This document shows positions 57,166 through 64,000 of a DNA stretch of 64,000 bases, one piece after another. A program made the translations under genes and the position numbers. The DNA is taken from positions 1 through 64,000 of the forward strand of contig NZ_SMKZ01000023.1 in the NCBI RefSeq assembly GCF_004349065.1, in the 5' to 3' direction. Every line of letters starts with the position of its first letter. Position 1 is the stretch's first letter. Under the pieces are notes generated by a model. The model saw only the letters and a list, made by a program, of their open reading frames with translations. It had not been told where the DNA came from and did no database searches. Source of the stretch: Jiangella asiatica (lineage in GTDB: Bacteria; Actinomycetota; Actinomycetes; Jiangellales; Jiangellaceae).

Positions 57166-57603
57166 ATGGACAAAGCGGACGTCGGTCCGGTGGACGTGCT
57201 GATGGTGCGGTTCCCGGGTAACCAGTTCAAGGGGGAGATCCTGCCCGCGATGCGGGACCTCGTGGTGAACGGCCTGGTACGCATCGTCGATCTGCTGTTC
57301 GTCTACCGGGACGACGACGGAGTCGTCGGCTCGATCGAGCTGGCCGGTCTCGGCCCGGACCTGGCTCCGGTCTTCGCCGACCTGGACGGTCAGCTCGGCG
57401 GCGGGCTGCTGGACGCCGAGGACGTCGAGGAGGCCGCGGCCGCGCTGCCGCCGGGCAACTCCGTCGCGGTCCTGGTGGTGGAGAACACCTGGGCCATCCC
57501 ATTCGTCAACGCCGTGCGCGACGCCGGCGGCGAGGTCGCCGACCAGGCGCGCATACCGGCCGAGTTCGCGAACCGCGCACTCGGCGGGCTCATGTCCGGC
57601 TGA
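57166..57603 (+). CDS. DUF6325-family protein
   Basis: 145 residues from ATG 57166 (GAACGAGG upstream). GPVDVLMVRFPGNQFKGEILPAM, LVRIVDLLFVYRDDDG, LPPGNSVAVLVVENTWAIPFVNAV and the closing IPAEFANRAL are typical of a small actinobacterial protein family often next to SHOCT proteins. No membrane segment. Function unknown. The next gene follows after 22 bases. Confidence 0.82.
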   Translation: MDKADVGPVDVLMVRFPGNQFKGEILPAMRDLVVNGLVRIVDLLFVYRDDDGVVGSIELAGLGPDLAPVFADLDGQLGGGLLDAEDVEEAAAALPPGNSVAVLVVENTWAIPFVNAVRDAGGEVADQARIPAEFANRALGGLMSG

Positions 57604-57625
57604 TCAGGACGAGGAGGAGCCCTCG

Positions 57626-57919
57626 ATGGGACTGCTGCGAGGAATGGCACGCACAGCGGTGGTGGCCGGCACCGCCACCGCCGTGTCCAACCGTGTGTCG
57701 CGCCGCCAGGCCGAGCGCTGGCAGACGCACGATGCCGCCCGCCAGTACGAAGCGGAACAGGCCTACGCGCCTCCGCCGCCCGGCTACGCGCAACCCGCTG
57801 CTCGGCCGAGCGGTGATCCCGTCACCGCCGAGCTGGAGCGGCTGGGTGACCTGCGCGGCCGGGGCCTGCTGACCGACGACGAGTTCGCCGCGGCGAAGGC
57901 CAAGCTGCTCGGCATCTGA
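57626..57919 (+). CDS. SHOCT-domain protein
   Basis: 97 residues. A short hydrophobic/amphipathic N-terminus (GLLRGMARTAVVAGTATAVSN), a Pro/Tyr/Gln linker, and a C-terminal SHOCT (AELERLGDLRGRGLLTDDEFAAAKAKLL, in pieces) of about 28 residues. SHOCT domains mediate oligomerisation or binding. Coupled to the DUF6325 gene. Role unknown. Confidence 0.85.
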   Translation: MGLLRGMARTAVVAGTATAVSNRVSRRQAERWQTHDAARQYEAEQAYAPPPPGYAQPAARPSGDPVTAELERLGDLRGRGLLTDDEFAAAKAKLLGI

Positions 57920-57964
57920 CGAGCCGCCCGCACACCGACGCCCGGCAACCACGCGGGAGCGACC

Positions 57965-59833
57965 ATGGACCGCTACCCACCGATCGAGAACCACGGCCTG
58001 ATCGGCGACCTCCAGACCAGTGCTCTGGTCGCGAGCGACGGCACGATCGACTGGTTCTGCAGTCCGCGCTTCGACTCGCCCAGCGTGTTCGCGTCGCTGC
58101 TGGACCATCGGCGCGGCGGCCATTTCCGGATCGCGCCCGAGGCGGACGGGTGGGTGAGCCGCCAGCTGTACCTGCCCGGTACGTCCATCCTGGTGACCCG
58201 GTTCATGACCGACGCTGGGGTCGGTGAGCTGATCGACTTCATGCCGGTCCTGCGCGGCCCCGCGACCGACCGGCACCGGTTGGTCCGGGTGGTGCGCGTG
58301 GTCCGCGGCCAGCTGCGCTTCGTGCTCGACTGCCAGCCTCGCTTCGACTACGGACGGGCGTCGCACAAGACCGAGATCACGGACATGGGCGCGGCCTTCC
58401 ATGGCGACGACGGCGTAGAGCTCGCCCTGCACGTCGCCCGCCGGCCGGAGGCGCTTGCCGACCCGCGGCTGCGACTGGAGCGGGCCGGTGATGGGGTCCG
58501 TGCCGCCGTCGACGCCTCGGTCGGCGACATCGGCGCCTTCATCATCGAGACGATGCCGGACGGCCCGCCACGCAACCTGGTCCGCGACGAGGTGCTCGCG
58601 CTGTTCGAGAACACCCGCGACTTCTGGCGGAGCTGGGTCGGCCGTTCGCGGTATCGCGGACGATGGCGCGAGACGGTGGAGCGCTCGGCCATGACGCTGA
58701 AGCTGCTCACCTATCAGCCCACCGGTGCGCTGGTGGCCGCGCCGACGGCCGGGCTGCCGGAGCAGATCGGCGGCGAGCGGAACTGGGACTACCGCTACAC
58801 CTGGATCCGGGACGGGTCGTTCTCCGTCTACGCGCTGCTGGGACTCGGCTACACCGACGAGGCCGAGACCTTCCTGCGCTGGCTGGGCGACCGGGTGGGT
58901 GAGGCCGCCGATGCGGCCGCGGCCGACGGCGCGAGATCGCCGCTCAAGATCATGTACCGGGTGGACGGCTCGTCCGACCTCACTGAGGAGGTGCTCGACC
59001 ACTTCGAGGGCTGGCGGGGATCGCGCCCGGTGCGGATCGGCAACGGCGCACACGACCAGCTCCAGCTCGACATCTACGGTGAGGCCCTGGACTCCGTCGA
59101 GCTCGGCGACGCCCACGGCCTACCGCTGACCTATCAGGGCTGGCAGCGCATCAGCGGCATGCTGGACTGGCTCGCCGACCACTGGGACCTTCCCGACGAC
59201 GGCATCTGGGAGACGCGCGGCGGCCGGCAGGACTTCACCTACGGCCGGGTCATGTCCTGGGTCGCCTTCGAACGGGCGCTGCGCATGGCGCGGCGGCACT
59301 CCCGGCCGGCCGACGTGGCCGACTGGACCACCGCGCGCGACGCCATCTACCGGCAGGTCATGAGCCGGGCGTGGAGCCCGCGCCGGCAGGCCTTCGTGCA
59401 GCACTTCGACACCGAGGTACTCGACGCCGCACTGCTCTACATGCCGCTGGTCGGCTTCGTCTCGCCGCGCGATCCGATGTGGGAGTCGACGCTGCGGGCG
59501 ATGGACGACGAGCTCGTCTCCGACAGCCTGGTCTACCGCTACGACCCGAGCGCCTCGCCGGACGGCTTGCGCGGCTCGGAAGGCACGTTCTCGATGTGCA
59601 CGTTCTGGTACGTGGACGCGCTGGCTCGGTCCGGTCGGCTGAACGACGCCCGGCTGACGTTCGAGAAGATGCTCACCTACAGCAACCGCCTCGGGCTGTT
59701 CGCCGAGGAGATCGGCCTGACCGGCGAGCAGCTCGGCAACTTCCCGCAGGCGTTCAGCCACCTCGCCCTGATCACCGCGGCGGTGAACCTCGACACCCAG
59801 CTCGATCGCGAGGCGCCGACGTCCGCCCGGTGA
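57965..59833 (+). CDS. Glycoside hydrolase family 15 (glucoamylase/trehalase type)
   Basis: 622 residues. N-terminal beta-domain (PIENHGLIGDLQTSALVASDGTIDWFC), then an alpha/alpha barrel: NWDYRYTWIRDGSF (about 273-286), DDGIWETRGG with the general acid Glu (about 416), WYVDALARSGR and LFAEEIG...GEQLGNFPQAFSHLAL with the base Glu (about 588). This intact GH15 group includes mycobacterial trehalases. Hydrolyses alpha-glucosides, likely trehalose. No signal peptide. Converges on the membrane protein at 59927. Confidence 0.92.
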   Translation: MDRYPPIENHGLIGDLQTSALVASDGTIDWFCSPRFDSPSVFASLLDHRRGGHFRIAPEADGWVSRQLYLPGTSILVTRFMTDAGVGELIDFMPVLRGPATDRHRLVRVVRVVRGQLRFVLDCQPRFDYGRASHKTEITDMGAAFHGDDGVELALHVARRPEALADPRLRLERAGDGVRAAVDASVGDIGAFIIETMPDGPPRNLVRDEVLALFENTRDFWRSWVGRSRYRGRWRETVERSAMTLKLLTYQPTGALVAAPTAGLPEQIGGERNWDYRYTWIRDGSFSVYALLGLGYTDEAETFLRWLGDRVGEAADAAAADGARSPLKIMYRVDGSSDLTEEVLDHFEGWRGSRPVRIGNGAHDQLQLDIYGEALDSVELGDAHGLPLTYQGWQRISGMLDWLADHWDLPDDGIWETRGGRQDFTYGRVMSWVAFERALRMARRHSRPADVADWTTARDAIYRQVMSRAWSPRRQAFVQHFDTEVLDAALLYMPLVGFVSPRDPMWESTLRAMDDELVSDSLVYRYDPSASPDGLRGSEGTFSMCTFWYVDALARSGRLNDARLTFEKMLTYSNRLGLFAEEIGLTGEQLGNFPQAFSHLALITAAVNLDTQLDREAPTSAR

Positions 59834-59926
59834 GTCCGATGCGCCCGCGCAGTGCGTGGACCATCGTGCTGGTGAGGAGGCGGCCGGCGGGAAGGACGAG
59901 GCCAGCCCGTCCGGCTGACCAGAGCC

Positions 59927-61252
59927 TCAGCAGGACACCCGTCCAACCGGTTGCGTGCCCAGCAGCTCCACGAGGACGACGAGGACGGCCGCGACCACCG
60001 CGATCGAGAGCACGACGCCGGCGGTCGGGTAGTTCCAGAACAGGAACACCAGGGCGGCCAGGATCACGATGGCCACCTGGACCGGCCGCTTGTGCTCGTT
60101 CAACCAGGCGGGGACCGGCCCCATGCGCCAGTCGCGCTCGCTCACCCACGCCCCCAGGCGGGCAACGCCGCGACGGACGGCGACCGCGCCGCCGGAGCGC
60201 CCGGTGAGGTATGCGACCAGCGCCAGGATCAGCCCGACGGCCAGCACCGTGCGCAGCGTCGTTCGCAGGAACGTCACGACCTGGTCGAAGACCGCCTCGG
60301 CGGCGGCCCGGTTCACGTCCGGCGGCAGCGCGTCGAGGTAGACCGGACGCAGCACCGTCAGTGCCGCGCCGAGGGTGAGCATGGCCAACGCCATGCCGAT
60401 CCCGGTGCCGATGACGGCCAGCCGCCGCTGCCGCGCGACCGCGACGCCGGCGATCAGGCACACCACCGCCACGACGGGCAGCACGATCCCGAGCTGGTCA
60501 ACCAGTTCGACCGCGTCCTGCGCGTCGGTGATGCCGCTGGACCGGAAGAGGACGAACTCGGCGTCCACCGCCGGTATCCGCTCGGCGAGGCTGAAGCCGG
60601 CGTTCACGAGGGCCCGCTGGACTTCGGCGATGAACGGCTCCAGGTTGATGGTGACCGTGTCGCCCTGGACCTCCAGCCCGGTTGCCGACCGCTCCCCCGT
60701 CAGCATCGCCAGCACGCTGTCGTGCGCGACCCGGTTGGCCTCGGTCCAGGCGTCGGCGAACGCGTCACTGGCCACGACCTTGCCGACCTCGCCGCGGACC
60801 CAGTCCTGGACGCCGCCGGCGATCGGCTGGGAGAGGCCTTGCAGGGAGGTGGTGACGGCCGGCCGGACACCGCGCTCGGCCAGCGCCTGCGCGGTGTCGT
60901 CGACGATCTGCGCCACGTCGATCCGCGTGAAGATCTCGTTGGTGATCCGAGTCGTGACCGCTTGCTGGACGGCCGGCTCCCGTGCCAGCGGCGCGACGGT
61001 GTCGACGTAGCGGTCGGTGTCGGTGACCTCCGCGCGCAGCCAGACCGCGGCGGTCGCCGGGATCAGCAGCACGCAGCCGACGACGATCAGCAGCGCCGAG
61101 GCGCCTGCCCTCCACCGGCCCGGCCGGGCCACCTGCTCAGCACCCGGCGGGGGCGCCGCTCCCCGATGCCCGGCTCGCAGCGCGGCGACCTCGGCACGCA
61201 GCCGCTCGAGCTCCGCACGTTCGTCCTGGCCCAGCTGAGGAGGCTCCGACAT
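59927..61252 (-). CDS. Multi-span membrane protein, function unknown
   Basis: 441 residues from ATG 61252; the open frame to 61324 adds little. Cytoplasmic coiled coil (DERAELERLRAEVAALRAG), membrane segment of about 53-73, a large extracytoplasmic region of about 200 residues (PAVQQAVTTRITNEIFTRI, IVDDTAQALAERGVRP, GGVQDWVRGEVGKVV), then three to four segments (LVDQLGIVLPVVAVVCLIAG; IGMALAMLTLGAALTVL; LRTVLAVGLILALVAYL; VAIVILAALVFLFWNYP). Conserved in actinobacteria as a hypothetical integral membrane protein. Role unknown. Confidence 0.7.
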   Translation of the reverse strand: MSEPPQLGQDERAELERLRAEVAALRAGHRGAAPPPGAEQVARPGRWRAGASALLIVVGCVLLIPATAAVWLRAEVTDTDRYVDTVAPLAREPAVQQAVTTRITNEIFTRIDVAQIVDDTAQALAERGVRPAVTTSLQGLSQPIAGGVQDWVRGEVGKVVASDAFADAWTEANRVAHDSVLAMLTGERSATGLEVQGDTVTINLEPFIAEVQRALVNAGFSLAERIPAVDAEFVLFRSSGITDAQDAVELVDQLGIVLPVVAVVCLIAGVAVARQRRLAVIGTGIGMALAMLTLGAALTVLRPVYLDALPPDVNRAAAEAVFDQVVTFLRTTLRTVLAVGLILALVAYLTGRSGGAVAVRRGVARLGAWVSERDWRMGPVPAWLNEHKRPVQVAIVILAALVFLFWNYPTAGVVLSIAVVAAVLVVLVELLGTQPVGRVSC

Positions 61253-61347
61253 CGCGCACCACCCGACTGCTCGACATGCGGGGACACGGGGAGCATCGGT
61301 GACATCGGCACTGGCCCGGATCACCCGCGCAGGGTGATCCGGGTTCT

Positions 61348-61490
61348 ATGGGGGATCGCGTGGACGCGATGGCCGAGCGGCTCGTCCCGCACGGCGCCAC
61401 CCGGCTCAGGCTCTACGAGCCCGCTTTCCGCTCGACGCCGACCACATCATGATGGCCGACCCCGAGGGCAACGAGTTCTGCCTGGACTGA
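61348..61490 (+). pseudogene. Glyoxalase/VOC-family remnant
   Basis: ATG 61348 reads MGDRVDAMAERLVPHGATRL, then after a frameshift near 61430 a second frame reads DHIMMADPEGNEFCLD and stops at TGA 61488-61490. The final motif is the metal-binding C-terminus of VOC (glyoxalase-like) proteins. Most of the N-terminal half is absent. Antisense to the 3' end of the STAS gene. Confidence 0.7.
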
Positions 61491-61885
61491 TCCGCCCGTG
61501 CGTCCCGGGCGGCCAGCGCGGCCTCCACCGCGTCGGCGAGGTCGTCGTGGTGGTCCAGCCGCGCGTCGAGCCCGGACGCGGCCAGCGCGGCGCGCACGGC
61601 ATCGCGAGCACCGCTGAGGTGCAGGCTCGTACGCGCGTGCACCGCGCAGGCGTGCGCGCGGGACAGCGCGTCCAGTGCCGTGGCGCTGAACAGCCCGACG
61701 TGGGACAGGTCGACGACGACGTGACCGCCGTCGACGACCTCGCACAGGGTGCGTTCCAGCGTGCGGCCGCCGGCGACGTCGAAGTTGCCGGTCAGCCGGA
61801 CGACGGTGCAGCCGCCGAGCGGGAGCAGGCGGACCGAACCGCCGCGACGGTCACGAGAGGGATCGATGGTCGTGGACAGCACCAT
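61406..61885 (-). CDS. STAS-domain anti-sigma factor antagonist
   Basis: 159 residues, ATG 61885. Residues of about 18-125 form a STAS domain (LPLGGCTVVRLTGNFDVAGGRTLE, VVVDLSHVGLFSATALDAL); the residue after FS (or the Ser itself) may be phosphorylated as in RsbV. The last 28 residues (from about 132) are antisense to the VOC remnant, so the original C-terminus seems lost. Overlaps the stop of the sigma-like gene by one base (TAATG). Confidence 0.85.
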   Translation of the reverse strand: MVLSTTIDPSRDRRGGSVRLLPLGGCTVVRLTGNFDVAGGRTLERTLCEVVDGGHVVVDLSHVGLFSATALDALSRAHACAVHARTSLHLSGARDAVRAALAASGLDARLDHHDDLADAVEAALAARDARADQSRQNSLPSGSAIMMWSASSGKRARRA

Positions 61886-62181
61886 TACGGGACCTCCGGA
61901 GAGCGGGGAGGGTCGTTCGGCCGGCCGGCACGGGCGGGCTCGGGCTCAGCGAGCTCGGCGCGCAGCCGGCTCAGGATGCTGGTGAGTTGCCGGGACACCT
62001 GCGGCGCCGCGACACCGAGCTCGGCGGCGATCCGCTGGTGGGTCCAGCCACGGTAGAAACGGAGGAACAGTAGGCGCCGGTCTGCCGTGGGAAGGTGTCG
62101 GCATGCCGGAGCCAAGGCCATGACGGCGTCGTCGGCGAGCCGGTGGCTCTGCTCGACCAGGTGGGTGATCATGCCCGTCAC
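61885..62181 (-). CDS. Sigma-70 region-4 protein (truncated sigma factor)
   Basis: 98 residues, GTG start (ATG 62172 alternative). RHLPTADRRLLFLRFYRGWTHQRIAAELGVAAPQVSRQL is region 4.2 of SigB/F-type sigma factors (-35 recognition helix), followed by a Pro-rich tail. Regions 2 and 3 are absent in the upstream bases. Coupled to a STAS antagonist, as in the RsbV-RsbW-SigB logic. May be a transcriptional regulator without core binding. Confidence 0.75.
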   Translation of the reverse strand: MTGMITHLVEQSHRLADDAVMALAPACRHLPTADRRLLFLRFYRGWTHQRIAAELGVAAPQVSRQLTSILSRLRAELAEPEPARAGRPNDPPRSPEVP

Positions 62182-62276
62182 CCCGTCATCGACTAGGAAC
62201 GACGTGGCTCATGCCTGACCACTTCAGCCAACCCAAGCACGTCGGCCCCGCCGGTAGCAACCCTTCGGGACATTTA

Positions 62277-62290
62277 GCCTGATTTCAGGC
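62277..62290. repeat. Small palindrome in divergent promoter region
   Basis: GCCTGA-TT-TCAGGC, a perfect 14-bp inverted repeat, lies midway between the sigma-like gene and the small gene at 62372. It could be an operator or an RNA hairpin; nothing else is recognised in this 190-bp gap. Confidence 0.4.
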
Positions 62291-62371
62291 ACGATGCATC
62301 CAATCGCCGCGACCGGGTAGTGGCCCCATCATCACCGCCGTCGGGCCGGAACCATGCGGGAGGAATCCTGA

Positions 62372-62593
62372 GTGACGGGCGATCGAGCAGCGCGGCACGG
62401 CGCGGCCGATGAGGAGCTCGGCCTGGAGCTCCAGCCCGAGCTGGACGTCGCCGGTCTTGCCGCCGCGTTCGGCGTATACGCGAGCGAGCGCCGGATCCCC
62501 GCCGACCGACGGCGTGAGGCGCTCGGCGAGTGGCTGGACGAGCTGATCGCCGCCGAGCAGCGCGGCGACGACCCCGCACGCGACGACGGCTGA
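62372..62593 (+). CDS. Small acidic helical protein
   Basis: 73 residues from GTG 62372, with GGGAGGA upstream. Sequence is rich in Glu, Asp, Ala and Arg (DEELGLELQPELDVAGLAAAF, RREALGEWLDELIAAEQRG); predicted mostly alpha-helical. No family recognised. Converges on the SRAP gene with seven bases between. Confidence 0.5.
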   Translation: MTGDRAARHGAADEELGLELQPELDVAGLAAAFGVYASERRIPADRRREALGEWLDELIAAEQRGDDPARDDG

Positions 62594-62600
62594 GCGCTGC

Positions 62601-63317
62601 TCAGCTGAGTGCGGTTATGAGGTCGGGGTGGTTGTTGCGCACGTTGCCCACGCCCAGGCCGACCGGTCGCGCCGTGAGGGCGGCGGCCACCTCGGCGGTT
62701 CCGGCCCGGGCGAGGTCGGCGAGCAGGCCGGTGTCGTCGTTGGACCGGTTCAGCCAGTCACCCACCTGGTCGCGGCTGAGCATGGCCGGCATCCGGTCGT
62801 GGATGTGCGCGAGGTGGTCGGCGGGCGTGGTGGTCAGGACGCTCGCCGACAGCACCCACCGGTCCGGGTGGTCCGGCGGCAGCCGCTCGTCACGCCACCA
62901 CTCGAACACCCCGGCCATCGCGAGCAGCCCGCCGCCTGGGTGGATGTAGAACGGCTGCTTGGCACCGCCGGCCAGCCGCTGCCACTCGTAGTAGCCGCTG
63001 GCCGGGACCACACAGCGCCGGCGCGCGAACGGGCCGCGATACGCGGGCTTGCCCGCCACCGTCTCCAGCCGGGCGTTGATCATCCTGGCGCCGCCGCTGA
63101 CGTCCTTCGCCCACGGCGGGACCAGGCCCCACCGGGCCGCGTGCAGCTGGCGGGTCGCCTCCGGCGGCTGGTCGGTGCGCTCCAGCACGACGGGGACCGC
63201 GTCGGTGGGCGCGACGTTGTAGGACCTCCCGAGGTCCCGGAGGTCGCCGCCGGCGATGGCGGCGAACTCGTCCATCAGGTCCTCGATGCCCGCGTCGACC
63301 ACGTAGCGTCCGCACAC
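62601..63317 (-). CDS. SOS response-associated peptidase (SRAP; HMCES/YedK family)
   Basis: 238 residues. MCGRYVVDAG provides Cys2, which crosslinks to abasic sites in single-stranded DNA after removal of Met1. NARLET (about 80-85), SGYYEWQR (about 106-113) and AHIHDRMPAML (about 169-179) are the remaining active-site motifs. GTG start. It protects abasic sites in ssDNA during replication. No LexA box is visible upstream. Confidence 0.94.
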   Translation of the reverse strand: MCGRYVVDAGIEDLMDEFAAIAGGDLRDLGRSYNVAPTDAVPVVLERTDQPPEATRQLHAARWGLVPPWAKDVSGGARMINARLETVAGKPAYRGPFARRRCVVPASGYYEWQRLAGGAKQPFYIHPGGGLLAMAGVFEWWRDERLPPDHPDRWVLSASVLTTTPADHLAHIHDRMPAMLSRDQVGDWLNRSNDDTGLLADLARAGTAEVAAALTARPVGLGVGNVRNNHPDLITALS

Positions 63318-63357
63318 GCCCCCGATTGTCCCACCGGCAGGACCCGGCTACCGACGA

Positions 63358-64000
63358 TCAGGAGGACAGCGGCGGCTCGGGCTCGTCGGTCTCGTCCGCG
63401 GGCGGAATCAGGGCCCTCATCAGCCACTCCTCGACGCCGGCGACGTGCACCGTCGCCCAGGACCGGGCGATGTCGGGCTCGCGGGAGCGGATGGCGGCCA
63501 CGATGGCGCGGTGCTCCTCCAGCGACCGCCCTATGGCGGCTTCCTGGGTCAGGCCGCGCCAGACCCGGGCCCGGTGGGTGGGCCCGGACAGGCTCTCGAC
63601 CAGGGAACCGAGCACCGGGTTGCCGGAACCCTCCGCGATGAGGCGGTGGAACTCCTGGTCGGCGGAGACGAACTCCTCGACGTCGGTGTCCGGGCGCATG
63701 CCGGCCATCAGCTGGTCGAGCTTGTCGACGGCCTCCGCCGGCATCCGCAGCGCCGCCATGGCCGCAGCCGCCGGCTCGATGATCCGCCGGACCTCGAGGA
63801 ACTGGAGCACGGTGTCGTCGCCGTGGAAGTCGACGACGAAGGCCATGGCGTCGAGCAGCAGGTTCGGGGACAGGCTGGTGACGTAGGTGCCGTCGCCCTG
63901 CCGGACGTCGAGAACATGGATCAGGGTGAGCGCCCGCACTGCCTCGCGCAGCGAGCTGCGCGACAGGCCCAGCCGTTCGGCGAGGTCGACCTCGCGCGGC
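63358..64000 (-). CDS. GntR/FadR-type (FCD) transcriptional regulator, 5'-truncated
   Basis: The frame runs off the right edge. Visible: DLAERLGLSRSSLREAVRALT of the winged-helix DNA-binding domain, then the FCD domain (LEVRRIIEPAAAAMAALRM, FVSADQEFHRLIAEGSGNPVLGSLVESL, EEHRAIVAAIRSREPDIARSW) with metal-binding Asp/His positions. FadR-type regulators bind palindromes with GT-N-AC cores and often respond to organic acids. The start lies outside the window; its target is unknown. Confidence 0.9.
   Translation of the reverse strand, partial: PREVDLAERLGLSRSSLREAVRALTLIHVLDVRQGDGTYVTSLSPNLLLDAMAFVVDFHGDDTVLQFLEVRRIIEPAAAAMAALRMPAEAVDKLDQLMAGMRPDTDVEEFVSADQEFHRLIAEGSGNPVLGSLVESLSGPTHRARVWRGLTQEAAIGRSLEEHRAIVAAIRSREPDIARSWATVHVAGVEEWLMRALIPPADETDEPEPPLSS

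Overview
The window is high-GC DNA (about 70% or more by eye) from an actinomycete. The core gene order supports this: aspS, Rv2578c-type radical SAM, hisS, glyoxalase-II-like hydrolase, peptidyl-prolyl isomerase, relA, apt, yajC, ruvB-ruvA-ruvC, yebC, pdxT/pdxS, pimA-patA-pgsA, HIT and thrS. This is essentially the order of the Mycobacterium tuberculosis Rv2572c-Rv2614c segment. Phosphatidylinositol mannoside genes, many GTG starts and GTGA/ATGA overlaps fit too. A soil lineage such as Jiangellales or Nocardioidales is an inference only; no rRNA marker is present.

Region 1 (1-23.6 kb) is accessory DNA between rarA and aspS. It holds what looks like an uncharacterised carbohydrate-acid or amino-sugar pathway: a sugar ABC importer (18888-20138, 17951-18856, 17076-17954), two DegT-type aminotransferases, four amidohydrolase-fold proteins forming two pairs (one intact and one without metal ligands in each pair), two DapA-family lyases, a Gfo/Idh/MocA oxidoreductase, two NAD epimerases, a secreted beta-propeller and an unusual cyclase-like/HTH regulator. 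ThyX and RarA lie nearby. One promoter has a perfect 16-bp palindrome over its -10 (13880-13895). Between the importer and aspS is a ribosome-antibiotic resistance islet: an Erm methyltransferase with a leader peptide and attenuator hairpin, a Uma2 protein and an ABC-F protein.

Region 2 (23.7-50 kb) is the conserved core. Points of note are an intein in the radical-SAM cysteine motif, LexA-type boxes before that gene and before ruvC, absence of secD/secF between yajC and apt, an EF-G2 gene and a vapBC pair between pgsA and the HIT gene, and a decayed vapBC remnant between HIT and thrS.

Region 3 (50-64 kb) is mixed. It has an ATP-grasp protein, a DUF2945 protein followed by a broken DUF3140-like gene, a spore-photoproduct-lyase-like radical SAM protein with a Nei-type glycosylase, a lipid kinase, a PhoD-like phosphatase, DUF6325 and SHOCT proteins, a GH15 glucoamylase/trehalase, a membrane protein, an isolated sigma region-4 protein coupled to a STAS protein whose tail runs into an antisense glyoxalase remnant, an SRAP (HMCES/YedK) protein and a 5'-truncated FadR-type regulator.
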